Source: an uncultured Lachnospira sp. | GTDB lineage: Bacteria > Bacillota > Clostridia > Lachnospirales > Lachnospiraceae | Direction: 5' to 3' | Assembly (NCBI GenBank): GCA_947169835.1 | Contig: CAMVRH010000020.1 | Coordinates: 1-10,905 of the forward strand | Length of the DNA stretch: 10,905 nt | Shown: positions 6,334 to 10,905 of the stretch, piece after piece | How the letters are laid out: each line of letters opens with the position of its first letter | Position numbering within the stretch: position 1 is the first letter of the stretch | Translations under genes and position numbers: made by a program | The notes under the pieces: model-generated | What the model saw: the letters and a program-made list of their open reading frames with translations, nothing else | Told to the model about the DNA's origin: nothing | The model's database searches: none

Positions 6334-7644
6334 TTAATTGATTGCATTTCCAATAGATGTTGTAAACACCATTATCATCAAAACCATATCTATCATTATC
6401 TTTACTATTCCAACTATCATAGGAACAGTGGCTAGCATAGATGCTGCTCCTATTTGATCTTGATTCTTCATCTCCTCTGCGTGGCCAGCCAACTTGTTAT
6501 TCCTATCCAAAATGGAATTGATTTGCTGATCAGATTGTTCTTTTCCCAATTCGTTTATGGAATAGAACATCTTCATCGAAGACTTGATTTCGTCTAGGTC
6601 AAATTCCTTTAATAGATTGTCATAAGGCTCAATGCCTACTGGATATTTTTCAAAATCTAAAAGCAGTTTTCTGATAGGTCTTTGCAGGATAAACGGTGAA
6701 TTCTCGTATGAGTTTTCAATGGCTGATTGAACAGTATCATTTTGCAAATTGATTGCCACTTCTCTAATCCAATCAGGAAAGTACTTTGATAGCTCTTTCT
6801 CCATCCTCCTCTTAGCACTTTTGTACGAGAGTTTTTCACTCCAACTAAGTGAGTCATAATCTTCATATCCTTTTTCTACCAAGTTGTAATATCGCATCAC
6901 TTGATTGTTGTTTAGCGTCTGCTCTTCTCTCAACCAGTCGATATTCATTTTTTTGACAATGAGTAAATATGAACCCATCATCATAAGAAGCATTATGGTA
7001 GAAGCTATTTGATAAACAAGATTTGGCGTGTAACTATATTCCGACGGCACAATGTATGCCATAAAGCCACAAGTGATTACCGTTGAAAAAACTGAAATCA
7101 AAACATTTCGTTTTACACGTTCCACATTTTTAATAAACAAAAGTGTTCTATCATTCCAGTCTTTTATATCTTTGAGTAGGATATCTATATAGTCGTCGTA
7201 CTCTCCTCCGTGTTCTTCTATCTTTATCAAAAACTTGTGAAGAGACTTAATTCTTTTACACTTGTACTCCTTTTCAATTAAACTTAGTGATTCCTCGTAA
7301 ATATTTTCCGATTCTTTTGTGTCTATATTTACTATCACTTCCTCTAGCAATTCTTTGACTTCGCTAGATCCAATCTTTTGTGCATCCTGCAAAGCTAGTC
7401 TAATCTTTGGCTGCTTCTTGAACGAATAGATCATCTGCTCCATATACATAACAGCATCTTTGAAGCGCTCGAACAGTCTTTTTCTTTTTATCTCTTCCCT
7501 TTGATAAAAGTAATTAAACACGACGCCCGCACACATACATAAAATAATGGAAATAATATTTAATCTGTATGCTAGACAAATACCTAATATTATCAATAAT
7601 ACTTTCGCTGAATCTTTAATCAGCCCTAAAACTTTTCTTTTCAA
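6334..7644 (-). CDS. TadB/TadC-like (T2SF) inner-membrane platform protein
   Basis: This 436-aa protein is predicted to be the membrane platform on which the ATPase acts to push pilin subunits into a fibre. Hydrophobic segments lie at about 13-27, 31-48, 180-199, 210-231 and 398-428. Between them are two cytoplasmic helical regions (about 50-178 and 235-395), as in TadB/TadC and GspF proteins. The position between the CpaF-type ATPase and the pilin genes supports the call. Canonical Tad systems encode two separate platform proteins of about 300 aa, TadB and TadC; here one longer protein seems to stand for both. The start is TTG 7644, supported by GGGGGAG six bases upstream. The next Met (residue 37) would remove a helix. 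The sequence is divergent, so the family is assigned on topology and context. Confidence 0.82.
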   Translation of the reverse strand: MKRKVLGLIKDSAKVLLIILGICLAYRLNIISIILCMCAGVVFNYFYQREEIKRKRLFERFKDAVMYMEQMIYSFKKQPKIRLALQDAQKIGSSEVKELLEEVIVNIDTKESENIYEESLSLIEKEYKCKRIKSLHKFLIKIEEHGGEYDDYIDILLKDIKDWNDRTLLFIKNVERVKRNVLISVFSTVITCGFMAYIVPSEYSYTPNLVYQIASTIMLLMMMGSYLLIVKKMNIDWLREEQTLNNNQVMRYYNLVEKGYEDYDSLSWSEKLSYKSAKRRMEKELSKYFPDWIREVAINLQNDTVQSAIENSYENSPFILQRPIRKLLLDFEKYPVGIEPYDNLLKEFDLDEIKSSMKMFYSINELGKEQSDQQINSILDRNNKLAGHAEEMKNQDQIGAASMLATVPMIVGIVKIMIDMVLMIMVFTTSIGNAIN

Positions 7645-7667
7645 AATTTTCTCCCCCGCAAATGGTT

Positions 7668-8684
7668 TTAGTTTTCACTTTTCACAAACGGATCATTTAT
7701 TCCTGCCAGTTTAAACTTTCTAAGCAAATCCTCTGGCAAATCCTTTGTCAAAATTTTTCCATCTTCATATATCATTATTTTTTCATTTTTCTCTTCATTT
7801 CTAGACAAGCACATCACTTGCGATATCCTTCGCGTGATCTTTTCTCCTTCTTTTACAACTGATTCCAACTGAACAACTAAGTTTATGAAGGAGTAAACAT
7901 CGTTTTCATTTATGGCTTGCCCCATATTTCGCAGTCGGTCAGGAGTCTTGCTAGAATCATCTAGATGGAGTGTAGTCAGACAAGATACTCCTGCCGAAAT
8001 ATTCTCCAACAAATATTTAACTTCCTCTCCTCTAGCCTCCGCCAACAAGACCCATGTAGGTAACTGTCTCTTACTAGCCTTCAAAGCATCCGAATAGCCG
8101 AAACTATCACTTATTTTTATTTCTACACAATCTTTTCCTGGATTGATGGCTGAATATCTTAATTCTAAATTATCCTCTATCGTATATACTCGTTCATAAG
8201 GAGGTATATAATTCGTGAGGTATTTGACATACTCCGTTTTTCCTACCCCCGGCAATCCCCCTACGACTACAGTGCAATGAGCCTTAATCGCATTTTCCAT
8301 GAAAGTATCTATATCCTCACTGCAGTAATTATCGTTTATCATACTGTCCCTGTTGATACGTCTTACTGCTGGAGTCTTTCTAATACTAATGGATATACCA
8401 GTATTCGTAACCGAATCATGTAAAATTGATATTCTTAGATTATCAGTCTCGGCTTCTAATAGCGGATTATTGACATTAAATTGTACATTCATAAGGTTAC
8501 TGATCTTTGTATAAAATTGTTGAATAAAACTTTCATCCAACAGAAAGCCATCTATTTTATACCTACCCTTTTCAAGGTGATTAACCCATAACCCCTGGCT
8601 CCAATTTATATCCGTGATATTATCATCCAAAATATACTCTAATAGATTTCCAAATGCCCTATTTGGCAATGTAAGTTTTCTCAT
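7668..8684 (-). CDS. cpaF: CpaF/TadA-type pilus assembly ATPase
   Basis: This 338-aa secretion ATPase of the GspE/VirB11 superfamily powers pilin assembly at the cytoplasmic face of the membrane. Visible motifs: GISISIRK (96-103) before the nucleotide-binding domain; Walker A GLPGVGKT (143-150); an Asp-box-like TIEDNLEL (168-175); a Walker-B-like stretch WVLLAEARGEE (211-221, CpaF normally has VGEVRGxE); and a His box TTLHLDD (237-243). All core catalytic positions appear present. It is shorter than typical CpaF (over 400 aa) and lacks most of the N-terminal extension. ATG 8684 follows AGGAGAAG. The gap to the first mini-pilin gene is 28 bp, and 23 bp separate it from the platform gene. Confidence 0.92.
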   Translation of the reverse strand: MRKLTLPNRAFGNLLEYILDDNITDINWSQGLWVNHLEKGRYKIDGFLLDESFIQQFYTKISNLMNVQFNVNNPLLEAETDNLRISILHDSVTNTGISISIRKTPAVRRINRDSMINDNYCSEDIDTFMENAIKAHCTVVVGGLPGVGKTEYVKYLTNYIPPYERVYTIEDNLELRYSAINPGKDCVEIKISDSFGYSDALKASKRQLPTWVLLAEARGEEVKYLLENISAGVSCLTTLHLDDSSKTPDRLRNMGQAINENDVYSFINLVVQLESVVKEGEKITRRISQVMCLSRNEEKNEKIMIYEDGKILTKDLPEDLLRKFKLAGINDPFVKSEN

Positions 8685-8712
8685 ACTTTCTTCTCCTGAC
8701 CCTGCTTACTTC

Positions 8713-8886
8713 TTAGTGAATCTTTCCTGCTACAGTATCGTATGAAACTGAGCTTGAGTAGCTATTTACTACGCCTTCAACTGCATCAGCAATAATTGGG
8801 CCAACTACATAAGCTACACCTACTAGAAGTAAAATACATACGGCAATAAAAATTGTTTTGCCATGTTCTTGTAGAAATACATCCAT
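8713..8886 (-). CDS. 57-aa mini-pilin-like protein, first gene of the pilus operon
   Basis: This frame, too short for many gene callers, starts at ATG 8886 and encodes 57 aa. It begins M-x5-E-H-G (MDVFLQEHG), followed by a hydrophobic helix (residues about 11-32) and a soluble tail rich in Ser and Val (about 33-57). The ribosome site is AAAGGGGG, 10 nt upstream. As the promoter-proximal gene next to the ATPase, it is a good candidate for the main pilin subunit. The E-x-G followed by a helix resembles the ESG-ATAIEYG region of Flp pilins, but there is no Glu at +5. The other three EHG proteins lie downstream in the same operon. Confidence 0.85.
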   Translation of the reverse strand: MDVFLQEHGKTIFIAVCILLLVGVAYVVGPIIADAVEGVVNSYSSSVSYDTVAGKIH

Positions 8887-9034
8887 GGTGATTTATCCCC
8901 CTTTCCTCACTATTCCATAATCACAACATCTCTAAAGGTATCTTGAACAGAACAATTGCAACAATTTTGTCTTTTACAATATGCAACATTTACTAAATAT
9001 CACATCACTTATGCAATCCGTTGCGTTTATGGTA
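8887..9034 (-). promoter_or_regulatory. Long untranslated leader of the pilus operon with repeated TTGCA boxes
   Basis: This is the stretch between the predicted transcription start and the first ribosome site. On the minus strand TTGCA occurs at 9012-9016, 8982-8986 and 8957-8961, and a GCAACGGATTGC mini-hairpin lies at 9013-9024. No known riboswitch was recognised; in particular the conserved cores of the cyclic-di-GMP-I class are missing. No terminator-like hairpin with a T-run is present. A role in regulation is only suggested by the length. Together with 9070-9164, where nothing was recognised, this accounts for the 327-bp gene-free stretch. Confidence 0.35.
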
Positions 9035-9040
9035 AGACGA

Positions 9041-9069
9041 ATGATACCACTTCGATTTTTGAGTGTCAA
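9041..9069 (-). promoter_or_regulatory. Promoter of the pilus operon
   Basis: On the minus strand a perfect TTGACA (9064-9069) is separated by 17 bp from TATCAT (9041-9046, 5 of 6 consensus bases). Predicted transcription start is near 9034, leaving about 148 nt of untranslated leader before the first mini-pilin ATG at 8886. No other promoter of similar quality was seen closer to the gene. Confidence 0.75.
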
Positions 9070-9164
9070 CAAAAATTTCAAAAAAAGATCAACTTTTTTA
9101 TCAAAGGTCACTCGCTCGTAAAAAACTTGATTTGTTCCTTCTTTTTGTGCGACTTTTGAGCAAT

Positions 9165-9199
9165 AAAAAAAGGACAGTCGTCATTGACGACTGTCCTTT
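9165..9199 (-). terminator. Strong Rho-independent terminator after the CobL-like gene
   Basis: AAAGGACAGTCGTCA (9169-9183) and TGACGACTGTCCTTT (9185-9199) are perfect 15-bp complements around a single central base, so the real loop is formed by the innermost pairs. Read on the minus strand, the stem is followed by seven T residues (9165-9171, the last overlapping the stem). It ends transcription of the CobL-like gene and insulates the pilus promoter 96 bp further on. Confidence 0.93.
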
Positions 9200-9213
9200 A
9201 CTATCATCTTTTT

Positions 9214-10125
9214 TTATTCAGAATCTACCTCACCAGTAATCAACCATGGACTAGGCTGTGCCACGAACACACTGTTCTTATCTGTCTTTGAAACAGAAAT
9301 CTGCATTACTTCTGTTACTTTGACGCCGCACTGTTCCATAATGTATTTGATCTCTGATAGAACATCTAACTCTAATGTCCAGAAGATAAACTTACAGTTT
9401 GGATTAACCTTTAGGATACTCTCGATATCCTTTCTGATCTCGCCCTTCTTGGCAACGATAAATGCAAGACGAGGAACTGGAAGGTTCTTTAATGTCTCTT
9501 CTTCTAAGTCTGTTATAACTTCTACGTTATGAACTCCAAACTTATCTATGTTTTCTTCCATAGTACGCTTAGAACCAGCATCACGCTCATCAGCTATAAT
9601 AACACCCTCGTAAGCTATCATAGATGCTTCAATAACAACTGACTCAGCATCTACCATAAGGATAGTATCTCTGATATCTACTTCTAGTTTATTCATGATG
9701 ACTGATCTAATCTCGTGGCCCACATACTTAACTGTACCGTGCGAGAAGTTGTCATTCTTCATACCAAAAATCATTCCCTCACGAGTATCATCATTTACGA
9801 TAAAGATAACTGTAGGTCCAGAAATTGGTTCATCCATCATATCACTTACTTTGCAGTGCTTCATCTCAGATGGTTCGTAGCCTTCGCCGTAGTACATCTC
9901 GTAATCGCCAAAGCCTGCCTCCCAACATTTATAAAGCATGTTTGGATATGTCTCATCTGCAAAAATAAGAAGTCTCTTATGCGTAGAAACTAAAGCAAGA
10001 TAATTTCTTCTCTTACCACACAAGTTTGCAATCTTTATTTTTTCTGGAGTAACGCCCTGTAGCTCAGCTACATAGCCCATCCAATCTAGCATTTGTTGAT
10101 TAGTATATTTTACTTCTTCGCTCAT
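9214..10125 (-). CDS. Degenerate CobL/CbiE-CbiT-like protein, probably not an active methyltransferase
   Basis: This 303-aa protein follows the layout of the corrin-pathway methyltransferase CobL (CbiE fused to CbiT), but decayed. Residues about 42-118 resemble only the second half of CbiE (CWEAGFGD at 67-74, then YYGEGYEPSEMKH at 78-90, GPTVIFIVND at 103-112); the SAM-binding first half is gone. Residues about 119-299 follow CbiT: FGMKNDNFSHG (120-130), HEIRSVIMNKL (137-147), VVIEASMIA (163-171), DERDAGSKRTMEENIDKFG (179-197), QISVSK (275-280), PWLITGE (293-299). The glycine-rich SAM loop DxGxGxGS of CbiT is missing, replaced by MVDAES (157-162), and the later GGSGG is AKKGE (225-229). The likely role is structural or regulatory; the true function is unknown. 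ATG 10125 follows GGGAGGAAATT. No other cobalamin gene is present. Confidence 0.8.
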   Translation of the reverse strand: MSEEVKYTNQQMLDWMGYVAELQGVTPEKIKIANLCGKRRNYLALVSTHKRLLIFADETYPNMLYKCWEAGFGDYEMYYGEGYEPSEMKHCKVSDMMDEPISGPTVIFIVNDDTREGMIFGMKNDNFSHGTVKYVGHEIRSVIMNKLEVDIRDTILMVDAESVVIEASMIAYEGVIIADERDAGSKRTMEENIDKFGVHNVEVITDLEEETLKNLPVPRLAFIVAKKGEIRKDIESILKVNPNCKFIFWTLELDVLSEIKYIMEQCGVKVTEVMQISVSKTDKNSVFVAQPSPWLITGEVDSE

Positions 10126-10158
10126 AATTTCCTCCCGGACATATAATTCACTATTAGT

Positions 10159-10186
10159 ATTCTATCACAATTATTTTAGTTTCCAA
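10159..10186 (-). promoter_or_regulatory. Candidate promoter of the CobL-like gene
   Basis: On the minus strand TTGGAA (10181-10186, inside the end of the upstream gene) and TAGAAT (10159-10164) are separated by 16 bp. The -35 match is modest. Predicted start is near 10152, 26 nt before the ATG. Co-transcription with the upstream membrane-protein gene (45-bp gap) is an equally good alternative. Confidence 0.3.
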
Positions 10187-10869
10187 AATGCTTTGTCGTG
10201 CTGGGTAAACTTCACAAAATTAAAACCTTTTGATTTGTAGAAAGTTCCAGCCTTCATGCACTGTGGGAATATCGTATGGATAATGTCGTTATAGAAAATA
10301 TCCGCTATACAAATTCCACCAAGCACATAAGCAATTCCTAAGAAAACTTTTCTATTCATCTTTTTAGCGAGCCACATAATAGCTGGCACAATCACATACA
10401 CAACAAACGGCCCCGCCAAAGTAAATGCAATAATATTTCTACCGCAAATAAATCCGCCAATATTTCCAAGGGTCCAAATCTCTTCGTTGTAGTTCCACTC
10501 TCTTCTTCCGTTGTCCAAGTAGTAGATTGCCATACCTGCAATCAACTCCATCAAAGATAAAACTACACCGCTTATCAAGGCTACTAGCCATGGTTTTTTT
10601 CTAAATTTGTAAGTTAAAGCGAATGCTGCCACTGCTCCAAGACCGTAAATGTCAATCCATGGTCCAAAAGCATTTCCTCGCCAAAACCACATATCTTTCC
10701 CATCTCTAATTAGCGCATTTAGATGATAAAAGTTTATCTCAATAATAAACCCAAAAACAGCCATACTCACAAACAAGAGTAGCACTATGGCTACCCATGT
10801 TTTTTTATCAAAAACCATACTGTTATTTATATAGTTTTTGTATTTAATTTTAAACTGTCCCTTTGCCAT
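10171..10869 (-). CDS. CmpB-type integral membrane protein (putative ABC transporter permease, PF06541-like)
   Basis: This 232-aa protein has about six hydrophobic segments, beginning near residue 25. The core matches the family called ABC_trans_CmpB: GNAFGPWIDIYGLGA (65-79), FRKKPW (88-93), a MELIAGM helix (106-112), and RREWNYNEEIWTLGNIGGFI (122-141), in which Trp-Asn-Tyr and Gly-x-I are the usual landmarks. Members are widespread in Firmicutes; transport substrates are not established and no ABC ATPase is beside it here, so the permease label is only a family name. ATG 10869 lies 11 nt from AAGGAG. The C-terminal tail (about 205-232) is soluble and rich in Lys and Phe. Confidence 0.8.
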   Translation of the reverse strand: MAKGQFKIKYKNYINNSMVFDKKTWVAIVLLLFVSMAVFGFIIEINFYHLNALIRDGKDMWFWRGNAFGPWIDIYGLGAVAAFALTYKFRKKPWLVALISGVVLSLMELIAGMAIYYLDNGRREWNYNEEIWTLGNIGGFICGRNIIAFTLAGPFVVYVIVPAIMWLAKKMNRKVFLGIAYVLGGICIADIFYNDIIHTIFPQCMKAGTFYKSKGFNFVKFTQHDKAFWKLK

Positions 10870-10875
10870 TAAAGG

Positions 10876-10905
10876 TTATTCTCCTTGCAAATATTTTTGA
10901 AGCAT
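10876..10905 (-). CDS. Possible last codons of an upstream gene (cut by window edge)
   Basis: Reading on the minus strand from the right edge gives MLQKYLQGE and then TAA at 10876-10878, six bases before the start of the CmpB-type gene. The ribosome site of that gene lies inside this frame, as is common in operons. With only nine codons visible, the frame could also be chance. Confidence 0.25.
   Translation of the reverse strand: MLQKYLQGE

Noticed and set aside
8887..9034. Cyclic-di-GMP riboswitch in the pilus-operon leader
   Set aside because: Such switches often precede pilus genes, but the conserved cores of the GEMM-I class were not found and no terminator or sequestering hairpin is visible.
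8956..9159. 67-aa plus-strand frame in the gene-free stretch upstream of the pilus operon
   Set aside because: It runs antisense across the pilus promoter and leader, has no ribosome site, and its composition (many Phe, Cys, Lys) looks like translated AT-rich noncoding DNA.
9214..10125. Calling the gene a functional precorrin-6Y/cobalt-precorrin methyltransferase
   Set aside because: The SAM-binding glycine loops of both halves are missing, and no cobalamin genes are beside it.

Overview
The window is AT-rich, with clostridial codon use, strong AGGAGG-type ribosome binding sites and Sigma-A promoters of the TTGACA-17-TATAAT kind. It looks like chromosomal DNA of a Gram-positive anaerobe in class Clostridia, possibly Lachnospiraceae or a relative. 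That placement is inferred from gene content and base composition only. No mobile element, CRISPR array, tRNA or rRNA was seen.

Layout. (1) 1-551, minus: the N-terminal part of a secreted, lysine-rich fibronectin-III-like protein that runs off the left edge. (2) 651-2322: a divergent biotin unit, bioY (ECF biotin transporter S component, minus) and birA (biotin ligase/repressor, plus). They share a 120-bp control region in which one BirA-like operator lies between, and touches, the -35 boxes of both promoters. birA has no ribosome binding site and its predicted transcript begins at the start codon, so it is probably leaderless. (3) 2369-8886, minus: a tight nine-gene operon for a reduced Tad/type IVb-like pilus or pseudopilus. 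In transcription order it holds a 57-aa mini-pilin, a CpaF-type ATPase, one TadB/C-like platform protein, mini-pilins of 34 and 45 aa, a 133-aa mini-pilin-like stem with an Ig-like domain, a TadE-like pseudopilin, an 840-aa secreted beta-helix protein, and a second pseudopilin-like protein. The operon has a good promoter and a predicted leader of about 148 nt. (4) 9165-10125, minus: a strong terminator and, upstream of it, a 303-aa protein that reads as a decayed CobL (CbiE/CbiT) corrinoid methyltransferase without its SAM-binding loop. (5) 10171-10869, minus: a CmpB-type (PF06541-like) membrane protein, then what may be the last codons of another gene.

The most interesting item is the pilus operon. 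Four of its products start with the same ungapped pattern, Met-x5-Glu-[His/Leu]-Gly, followed directly by a hydrophobic helix. Three are only 34-57 aa long and easily missed by gene callers. They look like a family of very small pilin-like subunits that share an export/assembly signal, with the ATPase and platform protein as motor and the beta-helix protein as the likely displayed adhesin. No prepilin peptidase, TadZ or second platform protein is present in the window.
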